Positions 40,091 through 48,747 of a stretch of DNA of 64,000 nucleotides are shown here, piece by piece (the first letter of the stretch is position 1; each line of letters opens with the position of its first letter). Both the position numbers and the translations under genes were made by a program. The notes under the pieces were generated by a model. The model saw nothing but the letters and a program-made list of their open reading frames with translations, did no database searches and was not told the DNA's origin. This stretch comes from Planctomycetota bacterium (GTDB lineage Bacteria > Planctomycetota > UBA8742 > UBA2392): positions 1 to 64,000 of the forward strand of contig JADLAK010000008.1 of NCBI GenBank assembly GCA_020848275.1, given 5' to 3'.

Positions 40091-42988
40091 CTAAGACTGG
40101 ATGGTCGAGCGGATCAGGACGACGTTGCCGTCCTTGTCGAGCGCGAGCAGGTCGGGCCGGCCGTCGCCCGTAAAATCCGCCAGCGAAAGATTCGTCGCGC
40201 CGAATTCACCCAGCGCCGCACGCAGGCTTTCATCGGCGGGGCCGCCGTCGACGAAGCTGCCGGAGCCGTTGTTGACCCACAGGCCGACGACGGGCCTGCC
40301 ATCGACGCGCTCCGAAATCAGCAGGTCGAGATCGCCGTCGTTGTCGAGATCGTCGAGTGTCATGTCGAGCAACTCGCCGCGCGCACTGGGTGTGCCTTCG
40401 AAGGCGCCGAAGGAGCCGTCGCCCAGCAGTTGCAGCAACGTAAGGCGCGCGGGCTCGCCGGGTTTGGCGAAGCCAACCGCCAGGTCGAGGCGGCCGTCGT
40501 TGTTGAACTCGCCCCAGGTGAGGTCGAAGATGCGGCCGCGCAGTGCGTTGCTGAGGTGAGCGACAAACGGCTCGTCGGAGCGGCCCGTGCCCTCGAGCAA
40601 CACCAGGAATTGTTCGCTGCCGTCTTCGGGTTGCATGACCGCCGCAACGTCCGCTTTGCCGTGGCCGCCGAAGTCGGCGCAGCACAACTCGCCCGAGAAA
40701 TAGAGCACACGTCCGCCCTCGCGAACGACCGGCACGGCGGGCCCGTCGTCCCAGCCGCCGTGGCCATCGCTGTATTGCAGGCGGCCGACGGCGTTGGGCC
40801 ACAGGCAGTCGAGGTCGCCGTCCTGGTCAAAATCACCAAGCGCGGGCGCGCCGCGCAAATCACGCGGCGGCGCGGGCAGCAGCCCTTCCCAGTCTTCGGT
40901 CAGGTTGCCGTCACGCCGATTGCGCAGCAGTTGCGGGCGCGCGTTGGGATCGGTCGGGATAAAGAGGATGTCCGGGAAACTGTCGCGGTCGAAGTCGATG
41001 GCCTGCAGCTTGCCCTCGCCGCCCAGCAGGATGGACGTCGCCGTAGGCATGAACTTCTCGCCGTTTTCGCCGGCGAGCCAGAGCGTAAGTTTGCCCGAGG
41101 CGTCGAGCGCAGCGATGTCGGCCTTGCCGTTGCCGTCGAAGTCGGCGACTGCGGCGCTGAGCGGCGCAGGCAACTGCGGGATTGGCGCGTAACCTTCAAT
41201 GAAGCGCACGCGCGTGACGGCGCGAAGGGGGATCTGCACCGGCCCGATCTCGAACAGGCACAGCCCGAAGTCGCCGCCGGCAACCAGCCGGTTGCGCCAG
41301 TAGTCGAGGCAGGTGACGGGGAAGCCGCCGCCGCTGATGGGCAGTATCGCGTCGGGATGGCTGGGCATGCCCGCGCCGGTGTTGAGGTAAATCGCGAAAC
41401 TGGGCGAGCTGCCGCGGGCATCTTCGCGCATCACCACAAGGTCCGCGCGTTTGTTACCCGTCAGGTCGCGCGCGCAAGTCGCGCCCGCGAACAGCGGTTG
41501 TTCGTCGCCTTCCTGCACGACGGGCAGGTTGCGCGCGTCGCCGCTTGATAGCACGCAGCATTCGCGCGTGCCGCCGGTCAGCAGCAGGTCGGGTTTGTTG
41601 TCGGGCTCGAAGTCGCTGTTGCGCAGGCGTGAAGCCTGGCGGGCGTCGATTGAGACGACCTTGGGCTTGGCGGTCAGGATGGTTTCGCCCTTGGCTGCGC
41701 CTACGATGCGCACGTTGCCGTCAGCGCCCAGCATCAGGACGTCGAGCGTGCCGTCGCGGTTGTAGTCGAGCGCCAGCGCGTCGGGACACAGCACGCCTTC
41801 CATAATGTCGTGCGTTCGAGGGGCCAGCGCAGTGTAGAGCATTTGCAGCGAGCCGAAGTTCGAGACGACGGCGATGTCGCTGCTGCCGTCGCGGTCGAAA
41901 TCGCCCGCCAGCAATTTGCCCGGTGCGTCGATGTCGATGGGATCGTAAGAAATGTTGAACGCGAGCTTTTCCTGGCGCGTCTCATTCAGCAGCCGCAACA
42001 GGCGATAACCGTCCTGCGCCTGCAGCAGCACCGCGAGGTCGCAGGACCCGTTGCCGTCAAGGTCGGCGGCGGCCATGCTCAGGCCTTTGCCGTTGACGAC
42101 GAGCGGAATAGGCGTCTGCCCGCCTTCGGGGTCGAGCATCGCGCGCACTTGCCCGTCGCTCCAAAGCGCAACGATGTCTTCCTGGCCGTCACGGTTGAGA
42201 TCGCCGCGGCAGATGCAGACTGCGCCCGCGGGCCGCACACCGAGGCTGAATTTCGGCGTGAGATCGCGGCCGTAGGCGTCGGTCATGGGCTGCGCGGGCA
42301 CGACGCGATAACAACGACCCGACAGCGGCGCGCGTTTGGGCGTCAGCGTGACGCCTCGCGCCGAGACGCCGGGGTCGAGTTCGATGGGTTCGCCCTCGCC
42401 GCAAACCAGGTTGAAACGCGGCCCAAAGAAAGTCGGCAGCGGGCCGCCGGCCACGAGCTGGACGTCGGCGGGCGTCTCGAAAACCGCGGCGGTCGGGTTC
42501 ACGACGTCGCTGGCGATGCAGCCGGATTTCGCGGGGCGAAAGCTTACGTCCTGTTGCTCGGCGAATTCCAGGGAAGGCAGAAGTTTGAGTTCGTAGGCGC
42601 CTGCGCGCAGCGTGCAGGGTTGCTCGCCCAGCGGTTCGGCGAGTTCGATTTCGAAGATGACTTCGTTGGCGGGTGTGGTGAAAGTGCGCGATTCCTTGAT
42701 CGCGACCGCATCGCCGGCGCGGGTCAGCGAAATCTTCGTGCCAGCCGGCGCCTGCACCAGCAGCCGTCTGAGCGCCCCGTGCACCGGCGCGTCGGCCACG
42801 CCGTCGGCATTGAGGTCTGCCGGAAGCAGGGCGTGCAGGTTCATGTTGCCGCCGCCATTGCCCAGAAGCCGCGGCGCGGGGTTAGCGCCGCCGCCCAAAG
42901 ACGAGTTCGCGCTGCCGCCGCAAGCGGACAGGAAAACGATGGCGGAAGCCAGGGCGATCAGCAGACAAAGACGCACAAACACCCTCAT
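40091..42988 (-). CDS. Large FG-GAP/VCBS-repeat lipoprotein
   Basis: 965 residues. Lipoprotein signal with lipobox LSACGG. About 11 FG-GAP units of the form D-x-N/D-x-D-G-x-x-D-I/L (DLNRDGQEDIVALWSDG, DFDRDGSSDIAVVSNFG, DFDGNGKADIAALDASG, DFDQDGDLDCLWPNA, EFNNDGRLDLAVGF, DLDNDGDLDLLISER, DFTGDGRPDLLALDKDG), each a likely Ca-binding beta-propeller blade. Surface-exposed adhesion or binding is the usual role of such propellers; no enzyme domain is seen. Confidence 0.82.
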   Translation of the reverse strand: MRVFVRLCLLIALASAIVFLSACGGSANSSLGGGANPAPRLLGNGGGNMNLHALLPADLNADGVADAPVHGALRRLLVQAPAGTKISLTRAGDAVAIKESRTFTTPANEVIFEIELAEPLGEQPCTLRAGAYELKLLPSLEFAEQQDVSFRPAKSGCIASDVVNPTAAVFETPADVQLVAGGPLPTFFGPRFNLVCGEGEPIELDPGVSARGVTLTPKRAPLSGRCYRVVPAQPMTDAYGRDLTPKFSLGVRPAGAVCICRGDLNRDGQEDIVALWSDGQVRAMLDPEGGQTPIPLVVNGKGLSMAAADLDGNGSCDLAVLLQAQDGYRLLRLLNETRQEKLAFNISYDPIDIDAPGKLLAGDFDRDGSSDIAVVSNFGSLQMLYTALAPRTHDIMEGVLCPDALALDYNRDGTLDVLMLGADGNVRIVGAAKGETILTAKPKVVSIDARQASRLRNSDFEPDNKPDLLLTGGTRECCVLSSGDARNLPVVQEGDEQPLFAGATCARDLTGNKRADLVVMREDARGSSPSFAIYLNTGAGMPSHPDAILPISGGGFPVTCLDYWRNRLVAGGDFGLCLFEIGPVQIPLRAVTRVRFIEGYAPIPQLPAPLSAAVADFDGNGKADIAALDASGKLTLWLAGENGEKFMPTATSILLGGEGKLQAIDFDRDSFPDILFIPTDPNARPQLLRNRRDGNLTEDWEGLLPAPPRDLRGAPALGDFDQDGDLDCLWPNAVGRLQYSDGHGGWDDGPAVPVVREGGRVLYFSGELCCADFGGHGKADVAAVMQPEDGSEQFLVLLEGTGRSDEPFVAHLSNALRGRIFDLTWGEFNNDGRLDLAVGFAKPGEPARLTLLQLLGDGSFGAFEGTPSARGELLDMTLDDLDNDGDLDLLISERVDGRPVVGLWVNNGSGSFVDGGPADESLRAALGEFGATNLSLADFTGDGRPDLLALDKDGNVVLIRSTIQS

Positions 42989-43056
42989 GGGCGAGTGATA
43001 ACAATGATACGGGGGAAGGAGGACTTTCGTAACAGCGAAATTCGCTGGAAAGGCGG

Positions 43057-43572
43057 CTACTTCAGCTTGTCCAGGGCCGCCGTCAGTTGCGCCGCGCTCA
43101 GGCCCTGTTGGGGGATGTCGTCGATGCTGACCGACGGTGCGTTATCGCACTGGCCCAGGCACGACACGCACTCAAAGCGGATGCGCTCGTCCTTGGTGCG
43201 CGCGCCCGGCTGCACGCCCAGGTGTTTGCTTGCGGCGGCGATCAAATCATTGCTGCCACGCAAATAGCAACTGATGGACTGGCATATGCGCACGGCGTGG
43301 CGCGCGGGGCCGTCGGTGTAAAAGTGATCGTAGAAGGTGACGAAGCCGTAGACCTCGGCCTTGGGAATATCGAGGCCGCGCGCGATGCGCTCCATCGCGC
43401 CTTCCGGCACCCAGGTGAATGCTTCCTGCGCCGCGTGGACGACGTGCAGCAGGGCCGTGGGCTGGCCGCGCCACTGCGCAATCGCGTGGTCGAGTTCCTT
43501 GAGCTTTTTTGGGTCAAGGGCGTCGTACAGCGCCTGAAGTTCAGGCCGGATTTCGTCTTTGTCGTACGGCAT
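43057..43572 (-). CDS. nuoE: NuoE-type [2Fe-2S] subunit of NADH dehydrogenase/hydrogenase
   Basis: 171 residues from ATG 43572; the upstream in-frame extension to 43662 is not family-like. Four 2Fe-2S ligands: Cys97 and Cys102 in CQSISCYLRG, then Cys138 and Cys142 in CLGQCDNAPS. N-terminal helices LLHVVHAAQEAFTWVPEGAMERIA are typical of the 24-kDa subunit. It is alone: no nuoF or nuoG is adjacent here and nuoC lies about 43 kb away. It could serve complex I or a NAD-linked hydrogenase/formate dehydrogenase. Confidence 0.88.
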   Translation of the reverse strand: MPYDKDEIRPELQALYDALDPKKLKELDHAIAQWRGQPTALLHVVHAAQEAFTWVPEGAMERIARGLDIPKAEVYGFVTFYDHFYTDGPARHAVRICQSISCYLRGSNDLIAAASKHLGVQPGARTKDERIRFECVSCLGQCDNAPSVSIDDIPQQGLSAAQLTAALDKLK

Positions 43573-43676
43573 GGCGCGAGTGTAACGGCGTGGCCTGCGC
43601 TGCCAAGGGGTTAGGCTGGCCGGAAAACCATCTGGGGCTAACATCTGCCTGACTTGCTTCATAACCGGAGAAGATC

Positions 43677-43910
43677 ATGGCCCGGAGCCTCGAGCAAACC
43701 ATGGCAGAGATGCTGGAGCTGCAACGTGCTTCGCTTCGGCTGCAAAAGTTCGCGATCTCGCTGCAATCGGAGTGCGTGGTTTATCTGAACGCGATCGCGA
43801 CGGGCGCTGACAAGAAACCCGCGGCAATCGAAGACCGCGTGTGGAAGACCATACAACGCATGCGCAAAACGTTGGAAAAGGTCGAGCGTGGCCAGGCACT
43901 CCCGAAATGA
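43677..43910 (+). CDS. Hypothetical 77-residue protein
   Basis: GGAGAAG lies 3 nt before the ATG. The product MARSLEQTMAEMLELQRASLR is helical, charged and without membrane segments; perhaps a small coiled-coil. No family recognised. A stem (AACCCG...CGGGTT) lies just after it, near 43916-43945, without a clear T-run. Confidence 0.55.
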   Translation: MARSLEQTMAEMLELQRASLRLQKFAISLQSECVVYLNAIATGADKKPAAIEDRVWKTIQRMRKTLEKVERGQALPK

Positions 43911-44110
43911 TGCGAAACCCGTTGCCATGTTTTACGTGGCGGGTTCAGGGCTGACTTTGGTAAAGTACCTGCGTCTGGGGCATGACGCGCGGGGCAGTTT
44001 CAAGCGCGTGAAATAGCCGCACAATCAAAAATCGATATTGACCGGGCGCCGCTCTGCGGAGGCCTTGGTTGCTTTTTTCGTTTGGACGACGGGTTTGAGA
44101 GGAAACTGCC

Positions 44111-44263
44111 ATGTTTTGGACTATCGCCGCGATTCTTCTGCTGATGTGGGTGCTGGGCATGATTACCAGTTACACACTCGGCGGCATCATCCACTTGTTG
44201 CTGCTGTTCGTGCTGATCTCCGTCATTCTTGACCTTGTCTGGTGGCGCCGCCGCGAAGTGTAA
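44111..44263 (+). CDS. Small membrane protein of the lmo0937 type
   Basis: 50 residues: MFWTIAAILLLMWVLGMITS, YTLGGIIHLLLLFVLISVI and a basic tail LDLVWWRRREV. Two helices with the YTLGG-IHLLL turn match the lmo0937-family proteins (DUF5670), found near stress genes. GAGAGGAAA is a good ribosome site. It sits just upstream of a ferritin-like gene. Function unknown. Confidence 0.75.
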   Translation: MFWTIAAILLLMWVLGMITSYTLGGIIHLLLLFVLISVILDLVWWRRREV

Positions 44264-44302
44264 GCGGCGACTTCTCGACGGTCAAAACTATAGGAGAGCC
44301 TT

Positions 44303-44875
44303 ATGAAAGCTGACTCGAAACACCAGCCGTTTCTCACCGACGTCAAGGAACTTCGCCGGCGCGCGCGCCAGCACATTGAGGACGGCGCCGTGACCTCGAC
44401 CTACCGCGCCGACAGCGACACGGTCGGGAAGATCCTCAACGAGGCGCTGGCCACCGAGATCGTCTGCGTGCTGCGCTACAAACGCCACTATTTCATGGCA
44501 CAGGGCCTGGAGGCGAAGTCAGTTGCCGACGAATTCCTGACCCACGCCAATGAGGAACAAGGCCACGCCGACCAGATCGCCGACCGCATCACGCAGCTTA
44601 ACGGCGAGCCCAACCTCAACCCCGAGGGCATGCTGACACGCGCGCACTCAGAGTATGTGGAAGGCAAGACGTTGCTTGACATGATCCGCGAGGATTTGGT
44701 GGCGGAGCGCGTGGCGATCGAATCCTACAGCGAGATGATCCGCTATGTCGCTGACAAAGATCCCACCACGAGGCGCATGCTCGAGACGATCCTCGCCAAG
44801 GAAGAAGAACACGCCCAGGACATGCAGGATCTCCTGTCGCGTTACGGCGCCGGCGGAAACGGCCACAGGAGGTAG
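44303..44875 (+). CDS. Ferritin-like diiron protein (bacterioferritin/Dps-related)
   Basis: 190 residues, four-helix bundle. Diiron ligands are visible as Glu47/Glu52 in NEALATEIVCV, Glu85-x-x-His88 in NEEQGHAD, Glu135 in AERVAIESY and Glu167-x-x-His170 in KEEEHAQD. The N terminus (KHQPFLTDVKELRRRARQHIEDGAV) matches the ferritin-like bacterioferritin group. Role: iron oxidation/storage or peroxide defence. Neighbours are a small membrane protein and a secreted helical protein in the same direction, with 39-43 nt gaps. Confidence 0.87.
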   Translation: MKADSKHQPFLTDVKELRRRARQHIEDGAVTSTYRADSDTVGKILNEALATEIVCVLRYKRHYFMAQGLEAKSVADEFLTHANEEQGHADQIADRITQLNGEPNLNPEGMLTRAHSEYVEGKTLLDMIREDLVAERVAIESYSEMIRYVADKDPTTRRMLETILAKEEEHAQDMQDLLSRYGAGGNGHRR

Positions 44876-44918
44876 CAGCGCGACCGGGCGGGGCTGTTTT
44901 GACTTCAGGAGAAATTCA

Positions 44919-45596
44919 ATGCGTAGACTCGTGATTCACGCGACATGGCTTGCGGCGCTGTTTCTTGCCGCCGGGTTCAGTACAGCCAACTTTGCCGAGG
45001 ATCGCCAAGCGACGGCGGAAATTGCCGAGGCGCCGGCCCGCCCGACCGCAAATACCGCTAAGGCCGCGGAATTCCAGGACGCGATGCGCAAATTGTGGGA
45101 AGACCACATTGTGTTCACGCGCTGCTACATCATCAGTGTTGCGCACGCGCTGCCCGACAAAGACGCGACGGCCAAGCGCCTGCTCCAGAACCAGACGGAC
45201 ATCGGCAACGCGATCAAGCCGTTTTACGGGGACGAAGCGGGCGCCGAGCTTGAACGCCTGCTGAAGGAACACATCACTATTGCCGTCGAGCTGCTTGACG
45301 CCGCCAAGGCCGGGAACAAATCGGCTGTCGACACGGCCAACAGGAAGTGGGGAGCCAACGGCGATGCTATCGCGATCTTCCTCAACAAGGCCAACCCGAA
45401 GTCGTGGCCGCTGGAAGCCATGAAGGCGGAGATGAAGATGCACCTTGAGGTTACGCTGCGGGAAGCAAACAATCGCATCGGCGGCAAATACGCCGATGAC
45501 ATCAACGACTACGAACACGTGCACGAACACATCCTGAAGCTGGCCGATACGCTGAGCAGCGGCATCATCGCGCAGTTCCCCGACAAGTTCCAATGA
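44919..45596 (+). CDS. Secreted helical protein of unknown function
   Basis: 225 residues from ATG 44919 (CAGGAGAA upstream). Signal peptide, then an all-helical domain (MRKLWEDHIVFTRCYIISVAHALPDKDATAKRLLQNQTDIGNAIKPFYGDEAGAELERLLKEHI in part) with conserved-looking His and Asp/Glu residues. This resembles a family of uncharacterised secreted proteins common in environmental bacteria. A strong terminator follows. Probably the last gene of a three-gene stress-type unit with the ferritin. Confidence 0.7.
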   Translation: MRRLVIHATWLAALFLAAGFSTANFAEDRQATAEIAEAPARPTANTAKAAEFQDAMRKLWEDHIVFTRCYIISVAHALPDKDATAKRLLQNQTDIGNAIKPFYGDEAGAELERLLKEHITIAVELLDAAKAGNKSAVDTANRKWGANGDAIAIFLNKANPKSWPLEAMKAEMKMHLEVTLREANNRIGGKYADDINDYEHVHEHILKLADTLSSGIIAQFPDKFQ

Positions 45597-45614
45597 TCGG
45601 CCGGGTGCAAACAA

Positions 45615-45641
45615 AAAGCCGAGGCCACTGGCCTCGGCTTT
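45615..45641. terminator. Rho-independent-type terminator
   Basis: AAAGCCGAGGCC-act-GGCCTCGGCTTT, perfect 12-bp stem, T-run on the plus side and A-run on the minus side. It follows the secreted helical protein gene directly. Confidence 0.85.
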
Positions 45642-45735
45642 GCATTTGGGCTTGGGGGACGGGTTCGATTTCGCGATACCGCGCTCCCTTCGCGGTATCG
45701 GTTGGGCGGACCGCTTGCTTGCGCGACTCAGCTCG

Positions 45736-46458
45736 TTATGCGTTGTAAACGTCCACGACAACCTTGATCACCGGGTAGATCCACTGCAGTTCACTTGCGT
45801 TGAAGATCTGCACTTCGTGCGAGTGATTGTACGGCGTCAAAATCACCTGGTCGCCGCGGCGCTGGTAAACCTTGCAGGTCACGTCGCCGTTTTCGCGTTT
45901 CACGACAACCGGCTTGCCTTCACGTGGCGTCATGTTCGGCGCAAGGATCACCGTGCTGCCGTCGGGAATCACCGGCTCCATGCTGTCGCCCGCGATCTTG
46001 AGCGCAAATGCGTTCTCGTCGCTGACGTCGCTGGGGCAATCGACAAACTCGAAACCCTGACCCGCGGGGAAATCATCGAACGCCGCAAGCGGGCGGCCCG
46101 CCGCCGTGACGGCGACAACGGGGATCTGGCGCGACGCGATCTTGCGCACCTGCTGCTGCGCGGCGGCGGCCTGCTCGCGCGCGCGTTCAGCCATGCGGCG
46201 CTGCAGCATCTCGCGTGTGAAAGACTCCGTGTCCTCGAGGTTGGGTTCATCCGTCGCCATGAAGAAATCTGTGGTGACGTTGAGCGCGCCCGAAAGCTTG
46301 CGCAAGATCTTGGTGCTTACGGGGTAACGGCCGTTCTCAACGGCGCTGAGGTAGGGGCGCGTGCAGCCAATGCGCTCCGCCAGCTCGGCACAGGTGAGGC
46401 CGCGGAAGCTTCGCAGTCGTTTAATTCGTTCGCCGGCAGCCACGCTTTGTTTATCCAT
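45736..46458 (-). CDS. XRE-S24 self-cleaving repressor
   Basis: 240 residues. N-terminal HTH (GERIKRLRSFRGLTCAELAERIGCTRPYLSAVENGRY). C-terminal S24/LexA-type peptidase with the Ala120-Gly121 cleavage site, nucleophile Ser159 in GDSMEP and Lys196 in VTCKVYQ, at the 37-residue spacing seen in LexA. Such proteins repress target genes until stress-induced self-cleavage. No phage genes are nearby, so it may be a host stress regulator. A palindrome at 46661 and a large folded region at 46506 lie upstream. Confidence 0.85.
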   Translation of the reverse strand: MDKQSVAAGERIKRLRSFRGLTCAELAERIGCTRPYLSAVENGRYPVSTKILRKLSGALNVTTDFFMATDEPNLEDTESFTREMLQRRMAERAREQAAAAQQQVRKIASRQIPVVAVTAAGRPLAAFDDFPAGQGFEFVDCPSDVSDENAFALKIAGDSMEPVIPDGSTVILAPNMTPREGKPVVVKRENGDVTCKVYQRRGDQVILTPYNHSHEVQIFNASELQWIYPVIKVVVDVYNA

Positions 46459-46505
46459 GGTTAGCTCCTTCGGTCAGCGCGCGATCCAACACTTCGCAAG
46501 AAAAT

Positions 46506-46640
46506 TTCGTACACGCGCTGCGCTTAACCTACCGGTTACCGGGCGGAGGTGCCCAGTCAACCAGCCCCAAGTCTCGCAGCCAAGCCTTGCGAGCTTAGCT
46601 ACGGCATAAGCGGCTACGCCTGCCGCAATATGTGTACGAA
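46506..46640. ncRNA. Candidate structured RNA or structured leader, direction uncertain
   Basis: A closing stem TTCGTACAC (46506-46514) / GTGTACGAA (46632-46640) encloses about 135 nt. Inside, short stems include CCGGT-ACCGG, GGGC-GCCC, a 6-bp CTCGCA/TGCGAG and GCGGC-GCCGC. It occupies the gap before the repressor gene, so it could be its 5' leader, or an RNA on the other strand. No known class recognised. Confidence 0.45.
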
Positions 46641-46660
46641 GATTATCACAGGAAGAGGGG

Positions 46661-46677
46661 CAAAATGCAACATTTTG
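46661..46677. promoter_or_regulatory. Candidate operator palindrome
   Basis: CAAAATG-caa-CATTTTG is a perfect 7-bp inverted repeat in an AT-rich stretch, about 200 nt upstream of the S24 repressor start. It has the form of an HTH-repressor operator. The rest of 46459-46984 (about 525 nt) shows no gene. Confidence 0.45.
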
Positions 46678-46984
46678 ATGGGATTGTAATGTCGCGACGC
46701 AAGCAGTCAGCCCAAGTGGTACAAAAACAACGAGATAGGGTATGTCAGGAACGAATCTTGTGCGGAAACCCGTCACAAGATGACAAAAGTAGCTCAATAT
46801 TTGGCTAGTCAATCTTACAACCGCCGAGGTTGCTATCGCGCCGCCCCGGAGCACGTTGGAGCTTCACCGCGATGTCCGCGTCGCAACATCTTCCCGCACA
46901 TAGGCCAAGCCGTTATTGCGCGGGCGGCGAAGACGCGCTAAAACGACGCCAACCCCCAAACGTAGCTGAAGCGGAGATACGCGC

Positions 46985-47527
46985 ATGGCCCGGAAGCTCA
47001 CCGGCGTGTTGTTGGTTTCATTGATCCTCGTGGGAACCTTCTACGTGATGGGCTGCGGTTCCAGCAGCCAGATGCGGGTTCAATTTGTGGCGCCCCCTGA
47101 AATGGCCCCGCAGATCAAGTTCGAGAACACCGGCATCGGCAGCGGCGACACCAACAAGGTGTTCACCGTTAACTGCCCCAACACCGCCGAACGCCTCGAG
47201 ATCAAGGTCGGCAACAAGACCATCCACGGCAAGCTCGACACCGTGAAGCAGACCGAACTCACGCGCATGTCCGTGGTGCCGATCTACCTGACCTCGGATA
47301 TCGCCAACGCGGTCTCCGACTTCAAGGTCGTCACCTACGTCGTCTACCAGCGCCGCCGCGATGCGGCGACTGCGCGCGGCCGCAGCGGCGCAGCCGGCGA
47401 GGACGTCGAGCTTCGCGTGTACGACTACGGCGATACGCTCACCCGCCAGGCGCTGATTGAGCAGGCTGCGCTCCAGGGTGAAGTGATCGCGGTGATCGAC
47501 TTCGGCTCGAGCCAGTACATCAAGTAA
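46985..47527 (+). CDS. Lipoprotein of unknown function
   Basis: 180 residues, signal with lipobox VMGCGSS. The mature part is beta-rich (MRVQFVAPPEMAPQIKFENTG) with a C-terminal QALIEQAALQGEVIAVIDFGSSQ. No family recognised. Followed by a hairpin repeat and another lipoprotein gene, probably the same transcript. Confidence 0.65.
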   Translation: MARKLTGVLLVSLILVGTFYVMGCGSSSQMRVQFVAPPEMAPQIKFENTGIGSGDTNKVFTVNCPNTAERLEIKVGNKTIHGKLDTVKQTELTRMSVVPIYLTSDIANAVSDFKVVTYVVYQRRRDAATARGRSGAAGEDVELRVYDYGDTLTRQALIEQAALQGEVIAVIDFGSSQYIK

Positions 47528-47530
47528 GGG

Positions 47531-47590
47531 CCGTGTTACGTGTTTCGTGAAACGTGCTGCGGGTTTTCCGTAGCACGTAACACGAGGCGC
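47531..47590. repeat. GTGTTACGTG-family hairpin between two lipoprotein genes
   Basis: CCGTGTTACGTGTTTCGTG (47531-47549) pairs with TAGCACGTAACACGAGGCG (47571-47589) around a GC-rich loop. Third member of the family at 15724 and 40006. Confidence 0.75.
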
Positions 47591-47606
47591 GCCGCACGCG
47601 CGACAC

Positions 47607-48575
47607 ATGCGCAAAGCGTTCACATTCTGCGTGCTTGCCGCGATCCTGGTTGCGGGGTGCTCCACGTCCGGCGAGGTGCGTTATGCCGGCCGGCTGGACG
47701 AAAACGACCCGTCAATCATCCGCGGCCCCGGCGCCACCGGCACAACGCGCGATGAAGACAGCCGCAACGAAACCACACGCACGAAAAGCAACCGCGTGGA
47801 CATCCCAGTCTACGAGTTTGCGCACATGAGCGGGCGCACCGTGGGCTACGGCCGCACGGTGCTCGAGCGTTATGATGCGCGCACGGGCCGTTTGTCGGTC
47901 GATCTCAAGCGCAATATCGACAGCACGCGCCACGCGCTGACCGAGACGCGTTCGCTTTTTGCTTTCAACCGTGAACAAACTACGCTGACGGCCGTGACCA
48001 CAAAGTACCGTGGCATCGACGGCCGGCAGTATGTCTTCCACCGCAACGCCAACGACACCGCACGTGGTTTTTCGAGCGATACGCGCACCGACCTTGAAGG
48101 CGCGGACTTCTGGACCGACACCTACAAAATGCGCCGCGGCCTTGACGCGTCAAGAGGCGGTGAATCGCTGGAGGCCGGGCGCGCCGGCGAGGGCCTGGAG
48201 CAACTTTACGGCGAGCGTGTGATCGGCCTGCACCTGTGGAAGTACGCCGACCGCGACCTCGCGGCCGACGACGTGGTGATCACCTACACGCTGGTCTATT
48301 ACAACACCAACAACTACGACACCGGCCCGACCGAAATCTCCGAGCCCGTGCCGCTGCTGACCGATTACATCGACAAGTCTGCGACCCTGCCCAAGGAGGG
48401 CGTGACGGTCGAGCTGCTGTCGCGCCCCGACGGCAGCAAGGTCCTGCGCTGGTCGTTTCCCAAGGGCATCAAGGCCGGCGAGACCAACAAGATGATGTAC
48501 AAGGTCAAGGTCCGGCTCGAGAAGCGGTACGAAGGCGGCTCGCCGGACAAGCCCGCCGAACCGGAACATCCTTAG
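47607..48575 (+). CDS. Lipoprotein with a DUF11-like C-terminal domain
   Basis: 322 residues, lipobox VAGCSTSG. Residues about 215-310 (DVVITYTLVYYNTNNYDTGPTEISEPVPLLTDY, then SKVLRWSFPKGIKAGETNKMMYKVKV) resemble the DUF11 conserved-repeat beta-sandwich of surface proteins. Its stop codon TAG overlaps the first base of the TIR element at 48575. Probably a cell-envelope protein. Confidence 0.65.
   Translation: MRKAFTFCVLAAILVAGCSTSGEVRYAGRLDENDPSIIRGPGATGTTRDEDSRNETTRTKSNRVDIPVYEFAHMSGRTVGYGRTVLERYDARTGRLSVDLKRNIDSTRHALTETRSLFAFNREQTTLTAVTTKYRGIDGRQYVFHRNANDTARGFSSDTRTDLEGADFWTDTYKMRRGLDASRGGESLEAGRAGEGLEQLYGERVIGLHLWKYADRDLAADDVVITYTLVYYNTNNYDTGPTEISEPVPLLTDYIDKSATLPKEGVTVELLSRPDGSKVLRWSFPKGIKAGETNKMMYKVKVRLEKRYEGGSPDKPAEPEHP
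48142..48153. repeat. Palindrome TTGACGCGTCAA, copy 4
   Basis: Exact copy in the DUF11-like lipoprotein gene, read CTT GAC GCG TCA AGA (Leu-Asp-Ala-Ser-Arg). Confidence 0.7.
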
Positions 48576-48738
48576 ACGCTGATTCAAAACCCTCTCGCGG
48601 GCTCTTTTCGGCGTCGAACGTCGCATCTCGGCGTCGCCCTCCTTGCGCCGTATCGCTGCGGATGCGGCTCAGTCGGGCTTCTTGATCTGCTCGCTCGGCG
48701 CTCGAAAATGACCTCGCTCAGGGTTCTGAAACAGCGTC
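48575..48738. mobile_element. TIR element, copy A (164 bp, non-coding)
   Basis: Begins GACGCTGATTCAAAACCCT and ends AGGGTTCTGAAACAGCGTC, a 19-bp terminal inverted repeat with two mismatches. The interior is strongly similar along its whole length to the element at 60995-61156, in the same orientation (shared words GCGGGCTCTTTTCGGCG, CTTGATCTGCTCGCTCGGCG). No transposase ORF, so a MITE-like or large REP element. It lies between the stops of convergent genes at 48575 and 48748. Confidence 0.75.
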
Positions 48739-48747
48739 TTGGCAGGC

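Noticed and set aside
40019-43267. Plus-strand ORFs of about 500 residues opposite the FG-GAP lipoprotein gene
   Set aside because: They mirror the repeat codons of the minus-strand gene, which has a clear lipobox and about eleven FG-GAP motifs.
45736-46458. Prophage repressor
   Set aside because: S24 repressors occur in phages, but no phage structural, integrase or lysis gene is in the window; kept as a host-type regulator.
46506-46640. tRNA, tmRNA or SRP RNA
   Set aside because: No acceptor CCA, T-loop GGTTCGA or conserved SRP tetraloop was found; only a generic structured RNA can be proposed.
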